Below the pieces are notes generated by a model. That model worked only from the letters and a program-made list of their open reading frames with translations, was not told the DNA's origin and made no database searches. From the NCBI RefSeq assembly GCF_021654285.1, contig NZ_JAKFZS010000012.1:120602-184601 (forward strand): a stretch of 64,000 nt of DNA, read 5' to 3'. The stretch is from Pseudoalteromonas luteoviolacea. Its GTDB lineage: Bacteria > Pseudomonadota > Gammaproteobacteria > Enterobacterales > Alteromonadaceae. Both the position numbers and the translations under genes were made by a program. Of the stretch, positions 56,302 to 64,000 are shown piece by piece; position 1 is the stretch's first letter; every line of letters starts with the position of its first letter.

Positions 56302-56784
56302 ATGTTTACCCTAATAAAATTAATTCCATATGAGTGTTTTAGAGTTAAATGCGATTACAGCTTTAGAGACTTGAGCGAAAGAATTGATAGTAAATTAGGT
56401 CAGCCTAAGCTTTTTAAAGGCCTTGACGGGCGCCTAATGTGTGGTGAACGTTACGGCACTGAATTCAAAGCGTATCAATTACTGTCGTATCAAAATGGAT
56501 TTCAGCCTATTGCATTTGGCAAAATGAACGAGGGTCAAGCAGGGTGTGAAATAGAAATAACGATCCGAATGCACAAAGCGACAATGCTGTTTTTTATTGT
56601 TTGGACATTAATTTTGGTTCAATCATGTATTTCACATTTTTCAACTCCAATGAATGAGTGGGGATGGATTTCCGTAATACCATTGATCCTTTTATTTGCT
56701 ACCTATATTGTTATGTATGTGAGCTTCTGGTCTCATGTTGATGACCTAAAGTATTTATTAAAGCAATTATATAGCGAGACTTGA
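56302..56784 (+). CDS. Small membrane protein of unknown function
   Basis: The 160-residue protein has an N-terminal soluble part of about 95 residues and two membrane helices (about 95-112 and 122-142), ending in a short charged tail. No motif is recognised. ATG 56302 has only a weak ribosome binding site. A partial hairpin (AAGCCC with GGGCTT) follows near 56806-56839 and may terminate it. I see no gene in 56011-56301. Confidence 0.5.
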   Translation: MFTLIKLIPYECFRVKCDYSFRDLSERIDSKLGQPKLFKGLDGRLMCGERYGTEFKAYQLLSYQNGFQPIAFGKMNEGQAGCEIEITIRMHKATMLFFIVWTLILVQSCISHFSTPMNEWGWISVIPLILLFATYIVMYVSFWSHVDDLKYLLKQLYSET

Positions 56785-57021
56785 TAGGTATAACTTGACC
56801 ACAATAAAAAGCCCGATGTGCTCGCATTATAATGGGCTTAGTTATGCATCATTTATCAATGATACTGAGCAGTCAAACTTACGAACCTGTAAGACAGGTG
56901 TAGTTGTGTCATCTATTTTAACCAGTGCGCTTTGTAATCAAAATATGGAGCTATCTGCACAATAATTCAGATAACTCCGTGTCTTAGTTGTTTAATCCTA
57001 ACAATCAGCTTCTAAAGCCTA

Positions 57022-57804
57022 TTAATATAAATGCTTCAGCTCTGTTGGTACTTTAGAGGTGATATTGGCGATGCGCTCAGCTTTTGCATCTATGCCAACG
57101 AAGGTAGTTGTATCATTGCCTGGTACGCACAGTGTTGTGGTTATGGGGCCTGTTGTTTGGTTTGCTTGCGTAAAGTTAACGCGAGCAATGCTAGATGAGG
57201 TTGTATTGAGTACAGCTAAATTCATACAACCTGCCATCATAGGAAACTTAACACCGGTTTGATAGGTACTCGCTGGCACGCGTGCAATTTCAAATCCCGC
57301 GTTGTTGGCATTTTTGGTCGTTTGCATACTTGCTCTGCCGTAATTGCTGACTTGCAAAGATGAACGGCCATATACATTGAGTGTTGAAGACGGCTTCTCA
57401 TTATTTATGTAGTAAAAGTGTACATTACTCGATGGAATTAAAACGGTTGAACTTGTCTCTTGTGGGTTAACATACATCCAGCTAGAGATCTGCTGAATAG
57501 ATCCGTTAATTGATGCTCTTCCCCAGTGAATATTTGAGAGTGTGACTGCGCCGTTCATGTTTTCGATTGTACAAGAGTCTTGATGATACAAGATAATGCA
57601 TCGACCGCCGTTAGTTTGGTATTGATAGTCGAGTAGTATGTCGAATGTGAATCCATTTTGCCCCATGATTGGCATAGGCACTGAGTGGGTTACACCATCA
57701 GTTGTAGCGGCCAATTTGAATGTAATATCTTGTTTTGCATATGCGCTTAGGCTAAAAGCTAAGCTGGCTAGCGTTAAACTCGTTAGCGTTTTTCTGATTT
57801 TCAT
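57022..57804 (-). CDS. Secreted protein of unknown function
   Basis: The 260-residue product has a clear signal peptide (cleavage near AYA-KQD) and then a Ser/Thr/Asn-rich, mostly beta mature region with four Cys (such as GRCIILYHQDSCTIE). No domain is recognised; the composition fits an extracellular or surface beta-sandwich protein. AAGGAC precedes the ATG on the minus strand. It stands alone, with a long AT-rich region upstream. Confidence 0.6.
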   Translation of the reverse strand: MKIRKTLTSLTLASLAFSLSAYAKQDITFKLAATTDGVTHSVPMPIMGQNGFTFDILLDYQYQTNGGRCIILYHQDSCTIENMNGAVTLSNIHWGRASINGSIQQISSWMYVNPQETSSTVLIPSSNVHFYYINNEKPSSTLNVYGRSSLQVSNYGRASMQTTKNANNAGFEIARVPASTYQTGVKFPMMAGCMNLAVLNTTSSSIARVNFTQANQTTGPITTTLCVPGNDTTTFVGIDAKAERIANITSKVPTELKHLY

Positions 57805-58735
57805 TTTTTTGTCCTTAAAGTGATTGAAGCTTTAATCGTTAAGTTATGGAATGTTTTATAAATCGCGTAACGTTCCTTTATCTGGAAAATGGGATGTTAT
57901 GTTTCTGGGTTGTTTTTTTCAAGTTAAAGTATTGTGTATTTCCCGTGTGCATGACGCATTTCAAATTGTTTCTCTCGAGTGCACGATGAACAGGGTCTCA
58001 ATGGCGCTTAGTTACCGAGTTAAAGTCCTAACTGTTTGGGTTCGTGTAATCAATTCTTTAGTCACATTCATTCATGTGTTTTTGGTTCTTAAAGAATAAA
58101 TGGCTACACCTCTGCAGCGGGCTTCTGTGGGGATGATATTTTAATGCTGTACTTTATTTATACAGGCGCGTTTATTTTTATGGAAGTCTTTGCTGCATAT
58201 AATTGTTGAAAATCTATATAGGGGGAGGTGTAAAGTAAGCTATGTGTTTTATTTAGTTCAATAATCAAACTGTAGCTTCAGTATTTATTGTGTTTTTAAC
58301 ATTGTTTTTATCATTAAAGTCTAATTTTCATATGGGAACAAATAAATAACAGCTAAGTAACGTAAATTTACTTTTGATGAGTGGATTTTTATAAAAACGC
58401 TATGAAACTTCAAAGGTTAATTTTTCATCTTATTTATGGTTATATATTTCAATGGGTTAGAATTTCAATTAGAATTTAATATGAAATAAAATAGTATATT
58501 GTAGCGGGTTTATTTTAAATCATATGATCATTTAAATTTTTTATTCTAAAGGTTAAAACCTTTGGTTATTTTTATATATCTATATAAAACAATGGCTTAA
58601 TCTAGCTTTGTCGAGGGTTTAGCTATGTTGAATTGATTTCTTAGGTGTTTATTGTAGTGTTGACTGAACGCCCGTTCATTTAATACCTTGTAAATGCGCA
58701 TTAGCGTTAAACAAAATAATAAAAAGGTAATTAAA
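57805..58735. other. Long AT-rich intergenic region
   Basis: Over 900 bases separate two divergent secreted-protein genes. A plus-strand ORF of 82 codons at 57851-58099 has no ribosome binding site and no protein-like pattern, so I do not call it. The stretch 58300-58640 is very AT-rich. No RNA gene or ordered repeat is seen. Confidence 0.45.
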
Positions 58736-59113
58736 ATGAAAACAACCATAAAAGCTTTAACACTTCTTGCTGGTACTTTCTTTGCTAGTTCTGCGATGTC
58801 TGCTGAACTTGTATGTGATGTATATCCAAAAGGTCATACAACTAATCATACATGGGGCAATGGTACTTCACACTGTGATGGTTTTGATATGTCTTTCGGT
58901 AATTCTACATCAGGACGTTTTTACTTAAAGAATGTGACTAAGCCTATTAGAGAAGTTCAGTGGAGTGGTTCTGCTCGCTGTAGTGGTGGTACTAGCTGTA
59001 ATGTGACTATTCGTTCTTACGCTGGCGCTTCGGCATCTGCATTGATCTTATATAAAGATGGTACTTGGGAGAGAACAAATACCGCTTATGCGACTTATGA
59101 AACCGGATTTTAA
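58736..59113 (+). CDS. Small secreted Cys-containing protein
   Basis: The product is 125 residues from ATG 58736, just after AAAAAGGTAATTAAA; the upstream ATG 58694 would put 14 charged residues before the signal peptide. Cleavage is likely near MSA-EL. The mature part of about 100 residues has four Cys (two in CSGGTSCN) and alternating strands, like a small beta-sandwich effector or inhibitor. No family recognised. Confidence 0.6.
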   Translation: MKTTIKALTLLAGTFFASSAMSAELVCDVYPKGHTTNHTWGNGTSHCDGFDMSFGNSTSGRFYLKNVTKPIREVQWSGSARCSGGTSCNVTIRSYAGASASALILYKDGTWERTNTAYATYETGF

Positions 59114-59362
59114 TTTGTGCGCAGTTAGCCTAGCTAATAAGGTTTTAATTGACTAAACCAAGTTGGTCTTGGGCTTTATACTTAGGGGCAGTTGAAAAAA
59201 GCTAGCCCCTAAACTTGAACTGATGACATTTAAATGAGTAATTAACTGATTATCAGGTAAAAACTTTTAGGTGCTATTAAGCTCTAAAATCACTCTCTAG
59301 CTCTGATTAAACCGAAAGTTGGGTTTAGTTTCATTCCTTAACATTATAAATCCCATTTTAAG

Positions 59363-59812
59363 TTAAGTTTTCGTAGTGCTTTTTGTTTGCTCTGGTAATA
59401 CAAACTCTATTATTTGCTCGTCTGATCTAGGAAAAATATATGCTGACCGTTGTTTCCGCCATCCTTGTTTTTCATAGAAGCCACTTTTCCCCAGTGCCGC
59501 AGTGAGCATGGTTGTATCATATGAACTTAAGCACTTTTCCAGATGATCAAGTATAATTGCACCTAAACCATGTCCCTGATAATTAGGATGTATCGCGAGA
59601 TCGACTACCCACGCGTAAAAACTTCCGTCATCGACTGTTCGTCCTATTCCGACCAGTTGCTCTTTGTGATAAGCGAAGTATTTAAACGTACTGTTATTAA
59701 AAGCACTTTCAAGTTTATTGGGACAACGGGCTGGCCAGCCAACTGTTTCAAATAGTGTGCATACTTGCTGCCAGTCAACATGTTTTGTTGTGGTTATAAA
59801 TTGAATATCCAT
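59363..59812 (-). CDS. GNAT family N-acetyltransferase
   Basis: The 149-residue protein has the GNAT core with VVDLAIHPNYQGHGLGAIIL (acetyl-CoA loop QGHGLG) and a C-terminal FYEKQGWRKQ motif. The substrate is unknown. It is not in an operon. The two GNATs of the window (36552 and this one) are not close copies. Confidence 0.85.
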   Translation of the reverse strand: MDIQFITTTKHVDWQQVCTLFETVGWPARCPNKLESAFNNSTFKYFAYHKEQLVGIGRTVDDGSFYAWVVDLAIHPNYQGHGLGAIILDHLEKCLSSYDTTMLTAALGKSGFYEKQGWRKQRSAYIFPRSDEQIIEFVLPEQTKSTTKT

Positions 59813-60039
59813 ATTTTAGAACGCCTTAGTTCTTGTTGATTTAAAGTATAAATGTTCACGTCCTGTTAGGGTGAGTGAGGGCATAAAAATATCTTGGTAA
59901 ACCCTCAAATTCCTTTAGGGCGTAAGTTTAAGCATACTTTTTCACTGTGAGCCTGAATGAACGTGGCATCCATATTTACAAGGAAAGCAGAAAAAAACAA
60001 GTTAAGAGCTTTATTATGCAGGTGTGTCTTATCTCTTAA

Positions 60040-60279
60040 AACTCTATCTACCACAACCATTCACCCAATAGAAAGTTTCCGGTAATTTATATTCTTGATG
60101 CGGAGTGGCGTTTTGAAACCTTGGCGGGTAGTGTAGATAAAAATTAATTAGAAGCGACACTTGTATAAATTGAAAATTATATGGATGCTGATTATAAGCA
60201 TAGAGAAATGTATTCACAGTGGCCACTTGGCAAAGGCTACTCAATTGATAAGACGAGTCGCTCAGTGATGGGGTATTCT
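60040..60279 (+). pseudogene. Decayed esterase (IroE/Fes-like alpha/beta hydrolase) remnant
   Basis: One plus-strand frame, interrupted by two in-frame TAA stops, gives segments that fit putative esterases: NRKFPVIYILDAEWRFETL, matching the YPVLYLLDG strand, and later KTSRSVMGYS, matching the GxSxGG nucleophile elbow before a TGA at 60280. The part between them is far shorter than in intact enzymes, so the gene has also lost internal sequence. The call is by eye only. Confidence 0.35.
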
Positions 60280-60356
60280 TGAGCTTGATTATTTGTTGGA
60301 ATAGCACTGTTGATAGAGAGCCATTAACTGCTGCTGAATTCTCTCAGTTCGAGCTT

Positions 60357-60384
60357 GATAGATATAGATATAGATATAGATATG
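60357..60384. repeat. Short tandem GATATA repeat
   Basis: About four and a half units of GATATA in a row in an AT-rich intergenic stretch. It may expand and contract by slippage. The remaining bases to 60690 show no gene. Confidence 0.7.
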
Positions 60385-60690
60385 ATTGAGCACATATACC
60401 CGTTGTAGCATATTCAATGAATGATGTAATAAATGCACTATATTAAGGGTTAATAACTAGGTAATTAAGCTTGATATCTACATTAAAGGTGATAGTAATA
60501 TAGCTGCTTATAGATTTCACAGTTATAAAATTTCAAAAATTTAGTTTTATACATGGTGTTAACGCTGGGTTCAGTCGCCAATTGAAAAAAGCATAGTTAT
60601 TGGGGTTGTGGTTTGGATTTATGTGAGATGGTTTTTTATAATTACGCTGATTTAGAGCAATTTTACACTGATTTAAGGTAGTACTTTTTA

Positions 60691-61509
60691 ATGGGTTTTA
60701 AATTTTCTACTTTTTTATGCTTTATATGTCTTTGTTTTAGCACTTTCTGTCATGCTGATATAACGGCCCGTTTACAGGCGATTGAAGGCGGTTACCTAGA
60801 ATATATTGATATTGGTAGTGGTGAATTCACGATTGTAGTTGAGTCAGGAATTGACATGGGTACGCAATATTGGTTACCTGTAATGCCCGAGCTTAAAAAG
60901 CTGAATCAACGCGTAATTATATATTCACGTGCAGGTATTGGTGGATCTACAAACAAGTCAAACGTATCATTGCGCACCTCCAATAAGCGTTTAAAGGCTT
61001 TACTTAGCGCACTTAATATACAAGATAATATTATTTTGTTGGGCCATTCTTATGGCGGGTTACATGTAAGGCAATATGCGACTGCATATTCTGAGCAGGT
61101 CAAGGGTCTGGTATTGCTTGATCCAAGTCACGAAGCATTTTTATCAGAATTAAATCATCTTAATTTTGATTGGTCACAAAGGGATAATCAAAAACTAAAT
61201 AAAATAATGCACCAAAGTGCTGAATGGCAGGTCTTACAGCATCAATATACTAAAAGCACCATGTTGGACAAAGGCAAGATATCAATGATCCCGACAGTCA
61301 TTGTTTCATCTAGCATGGAAGGGGAAAGCGATTGGTGGATAGGGCACAGCACCGCAGGGAAAGCTGTGTGGCGGACTTTGCACGCATCTCTTATTGTTGA
61401 GAATCCAAATTCGATGCATCTAGTGTCGAGCTCAGTTAGTCATAATATTCCACTGGATGATCCCAAGCTTGTTGTATCTGCCATTAGAATTTTAGTAGAA
61501 ATGTTGTAG
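60691..61509 (+). CDS. Secreted alpha/beta hydrolase
   Basis: The 272-residue protein starts with a signal peptide (cleavage near CHA-DI) and has the alpha/beta hydrolase fold with the nucleophile elbow LLGHSYGGLHVRQY (Ser near residue 119), VLLDPSHEAFL after it, and a C-terminal NSMHLVSSS holding the likely catalytic His. It resembles small esterases or proline-iminopeptidase relatives. The substrate is unknown. Confidence 0.8.
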   Translation: MGFKFSTFLCFICLCFSTFCHADITARLQAIEGGYLEYIDIGSGEFTIVVESGIDMGTQYWLPVMPELKKLNQRVIIYSRAGIGGSTNKSNVSLRTSNKRLKALLSALNIQDNIILLGHSYGGLHVRQYATAYSEQVKGLVLLDPSHEAFLSELNHLNFDWSQRDNQKLNKIMHQSAEWQVLQHQYTKSTMLDKGKISMIPTVIVSSSMEGESDWWIGHSTAGKAVWRTLHASLIVENPNSMHLVSSSVSHNIPLDDPKLVVSAIRILVEML

Positions 61510-62023
61510 TGGTTTTTTGATATGCCTCTAGGCAGTTTGCCTCGTTTGCTATCAATATTAGGTGGCAGTCTGAAGAGATTTTCGTTCACAATAATTATTG
61601 ACTTATACGGAATAAATATCAGTGTGAGCATTCCCCTTACACTAGCGATAAAAAATGCTCCACTTTCACCTGAATTTGGTCCCATGAAGAAATATAGCGC
61701 AAAATTATAACGTTAAAACACGAGTTTTACATTTCTTGTTTACATGATAAATCATTAGTTTTTTTGTGGTGATTTCATCTGTACCTCTAATATAAACCTA
61801 AAAGTAAATACTTAAGTATTGTTTTTTGGCTCTGGTCCTGATTGTTCTCGAAATAGGCCCTAAATTTCTTTTCCATACAAATCAGATGAGTATGCTTTTT
61901 CATCAAAATCATTTTGGAACGATGCTGAAAATAACTTTTCTTGCGTTGCGTTTTGTGTATGATTCGAACAAATATTCTACACAGAACACAGGTAGATCTT
62001 CGTTAGATTTGAGGGCAGTACTT
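61510..62023. other. Intergenic region before the chemoreceptor gene
   Basis: Two ORFs of 62 and 81 codons on opposite strands overlap here, and neither has a ribosome binding site or recognisable pattern. The in-frame extension of the chemoreceptor to 61826 is also not protein-like. Nothing else supported. Confidence 0.45.
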
Positions 62024-63655
62024 TTGAACATCAACCGACTACTAAGCAACATAAAGGTTGCGAATAAATTACGACTAGGCACCTTAGTGGCCATTACAAT
62101 TATCATAGGTATTCAGTTTTCAGCGGCTAACAAGCTAAGAGAAAACATGATCTCTGAGCGTAAAGATCAAGCGATAAATCTTGTTGAAACACTTAGCTCA
62201 CAAGTAAGTGCAATCGCAAGTCTACCAAATTTGAGTGAACAAGAGCGCCAAGCTCAAGCTAAACAGCTGGTTAATAGTGCTCGCTATGCTGATTCTGGTT
62301 ATTATTTTTTATTCGATACAAATGGGGACATGGTAGCGCACGCGATCAAGCCACAGCTAAATGGCTTGTCTATGACGAACCATAAAGAGGCGTTTATCTC
62401 TTTTGCATTTCGCGCATTTGTTGACAAGGTGGAAAAGCAGGGGGCGGGCTTTGTTGAATACGCTTGGCCTAAGCCTAATTCTCGAGAAGTCACCAGTAAA
62501 GTGTCTTATATCAAGCGCCAGTCTGACTGGGGCTGGGTTATCGGTACTGGTATTTACTTAACCGATATTGAAGACGCGTATAAAGATGAGCTGATATTCA
62601 TCGCTTTTGAACTGCTATTTTATATTATCTTGCTAATGATTGTGTCAGGGGTGGTCGCGAAAAATATTTCTAAGCCCTTAAACAAGCTGACACGCACTAT
62701 GTCATTGGTTGCAAGCCAAAAAGACTTAACCATTGAGCTGAAACATCGCGGTGAGGATGAGTTGTCTGAAATGGCAATTGCGTTCAACGCAAGTAATGCG
62801 CAGTTTAGGCAAGTAATCGACAACATCAATGTGAATACACTGTCTTTGGCTTCACATGCTGAAGAATTGTCAGCAGTCACTCAACAAATTCAATTGGGTC
62901 TTGCTCAACAAAATAGAGAGACAGAATCAGTTCAAGACAAGGTGCTTGATTTGAAAGAGTCTGCAAACAGCGTGTTCGATCAGAGTCAAAATGCTTTGGT
63001 GTTAATTGATAACGCAAGCGGGCTCACTGAGCAAGGTAAACAGCATATCGCTGATAATGCCCATCAGATTGAGCAGGTCGCACAGCGAGTTGAATCGACC
63101 TCTATGTCAGTAAAGAAACTTGAGGAGAGTTCCGCACAAATTGGTGAAGTGTTGGATGTGATACAAAAAGTTGCTGAGCAAACTAATTTGTTAGCATTAA
63201 ACGCGGCGATAGAGGCAGCACGTGCGGGAGAGCAGGGCAGAGGATTTGCTGTTGTCGCTGATGAAGTCAGAACTTTAGCCATTCGTACTCATGAATCAAC
63301 AGAGGATATTCAATCCATTATTGAGCAGCTACATGCTGGCGTGTCAGAAACGGTAGGCGAAATGGAAAAGTGTAAAGAATCAACTGAAAAGGGTTTGATA
63401 ACGAGTAAACAGTGCGATCAAACGTTAGTGGAAATAGACAGTGCAGTGAAGCAAATTCAAAGCTTTGGTCAGGGCGTTGCAAACTCTGCGAAAGTACAGT
63501 CTGATGCAATGAATAGCATTGTTGATAATATCAATGGGATTGTGGCGGTTTCTCAACAAACTGAAGCAGGCGCAAAACATACGAACTCATCTAGCCGTCA
63601 ATTGAGTGAGATGTCTCAGCAATTAAGCGAGATGGTTGGGGAGTTTGAAGTTTAA
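62024..63655 (+). CDS. Methyl-accepting chemotaxis protein with a Cache sensor
   Basis: I start the gene at TTG 62024: GAGGG (62011-62015) is 8 bases upstream and the product begins (M)[15 protein letters not shown], typical of this family. The 543-residue receptor has a membrane helix (about 18-35), a single Cache domain (about 60-180, with [14 protein letters not shown]), a second helix, a HAMP domain, and the signalling hairpin with the [20 protein letters not shown] motif. It should pass ligand signals to CheA/CheW. The ligand is unknown; sCache_2 members often bind small carboxylates. Confidence 0.93.
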   Translation: MNINRLLSNIKVANKLRLGTLVAITIIIGIQFSAANKLRENMISERKDQAINLVETLSSQVSAIASLPNLSEQERQAQAKQLVNSARYADSGYYFLFDTNGDMVAHAIKPQLNGLSMTNHKEAFISFAFRAFVDKVEKQGAGFVEYAWPKPNSREVTSKVSYIKRQSDWGWVIGTGIYLTDIEDAYKDELIFIAFELLFYIILLMIVSGVVAKNISKPLNKLTRTMSLVASQKDLTIELKHRGEDELSEMAIAFNASNAQFRQVIDNINVNTLSLASHAEELSAVTQQIQLGLAQQNRETESVQDKVLDLKESANSVFDQSQNALVLIDNASGLTEQGKQHIADNAHQIEQVAQRVESTSMSVKKLEESSAQIGEVLDVIQKVAEQTNLLALNAAIEAARAGEQGRGFAVVADEVRTLAIRTHESTEDIQSIIEQLHAGVSETVGEMEKCKESTEKGLITSKQCDQTLVEIDSAVKQIQSFGQGVANSAKVQSDAMNSIVDNINGIVAVSQQTEAGAKHTNSSSRQLSEMSQQLSEMVGEFEV

Positions 63656-63676
63656 GCTTTTTGAAGTCAGGGGTAG

Positions 63677-63702
63677 AAGTAACAAATTGGGTTACTTTTA
63701 CC
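63677..63702 (+). terminator. Possible terminator after the chemoreceptor gene
   Basis: AAGTAAC (63677-63683) pairs with GTTACTT (63691-63697), then a short T-rich run. Weak stem. The rest of the window to 64000 contains no supported gene. Confidence 0.5.
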
Positions 63703-64000
63703 TTAGTTAATATGAATAAGTCTTAACTTGTTTCTGCCTCAAAATTAGTTATGCCGATAGCTGGATTGTGACAATTTCGCACATTGAAGATTGGCGTCTC
63801 AATCGTTAACTTGTTCGATTGAAGCAACTACTCTGCTCCCCTGGATTTGGTCCGTTATTATGCCACCGATTTAACATGTTAATAAAAATTGCAATTGGTT
63901 TGTATGAATAGGCAACGCAACGCATTGCCTGTTGAACGTGTTACGGTAAAACTGGACAAGTGTCCGTAGTATTCGACAATTGGCAAGCTGATCTGCAAGC

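Noticed and set aside
57851..58099. 82-codon plus-strand ORF upstream of the secreted protein gene
   Set aside because: No ribosome binding site, and it lies in the leader of the divergent gene.
60044..60307. 87-codon minus-strand ORF
   Set aside because: It is the complement of the decayed esterase frame, whose motifs are on the plus strand.
60357..60384. GATATA array as a CRISPR or phase-variation tract
   Set aside because: The units are direct six-base repeats without spacers, and no coding frame or promoter depends on them. No CRISPR array was seen anywhere in the window.
61826..62023. Extended N terminus of the chemoreceptor
   Set aside because: The added 66 residues are not family-like; TTG 62024 has GAGGG at 8 bases.

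Overview
The window comes from a marine gammaproteobacterium, most likely Pseudoalteromonas or a close relative in the Alteromonadales. This rests on the order of the conserved genes (rseP-bamA-skp-lpxD-fabZ-lpxA-lpxB-rnhB-dnaE-accA-tilS), the moderately AT-rich sequence, a secreted chitinase, a hybrid one-protein two-component system, and a gamma-mobile-trio (GMT) island. The genus is inferred from family knowledge; no search was run.

1-20050 is core chromosome. It holds the envelope and lipid A cluster, the Pol III alpha subunit, acetyl-CoA carboxylase alpha, tRNA-Ile lysidine synthase, a diguanylate cyclase, a Kef-type antiporter, a patatin phospholipase, a DUF3014 protein and the 4.5S SRP RNA gene (ffs).

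20064-34960 is an integrated element beside ffs, bounded by perfect 60-bp direct repeats. Its recombination genes gmtY-gmtZ-gmtX are overlapping; GmtY and GmtZ both show tyrosine-recombinase residues. Cargo on the minus strand is a three-gene cluster: a CoiA-like zinc protein, an ADP-ribosyltransferase-like protein and a nucleotidyl-cyclase-like protein. I cannot match this set to a named defence system, and it is the best candidate here for something undescribed. Next come a serine resolvase beside a truncated Mu/TnsB-type transposase, then a two-gene Gabija system (gajA-gajB). An SH3-domain membrane protein lies between the left end and gmtY. The right repeat carries a 5' fragment of a second, diverged gmtY, which suggests that a second GMT element once stood in tandem.

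35270-38480 looks like a small integron-cassette cluster without an integrase: short single ORFs (DUF1203, WapI-like, GNAT and others) separated by attC-like imperfect palindromes, plus an IS3 transposase remnant and a frameshifted gene.

38487-64000 is variable chromosome. A coherent block at 41614-46843 combines a flavin reductase, MetR, MesX (DUF1852), MesD (a core methionine synthase) and a TauE/SafE permease, which indicates folate-independent, MesX-dependent methionine synthesis under MetR control. The rest includes secreted hydrolases (alpha/beta hydrolases, a serine beta-lactamase-like lipoprotein, a GH18 chitinase), a CxxCH lipoprotein, a short hybrid sensor kinase with AraC output, two GNATs, several secreted proteins of unknown function, a decayed esterase and a Cache chemoreceptor. 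A 59-residue Cys-rich peptide gene at 48625-48804 resembles a RiPP precursor and has no modification enzyme nearby.
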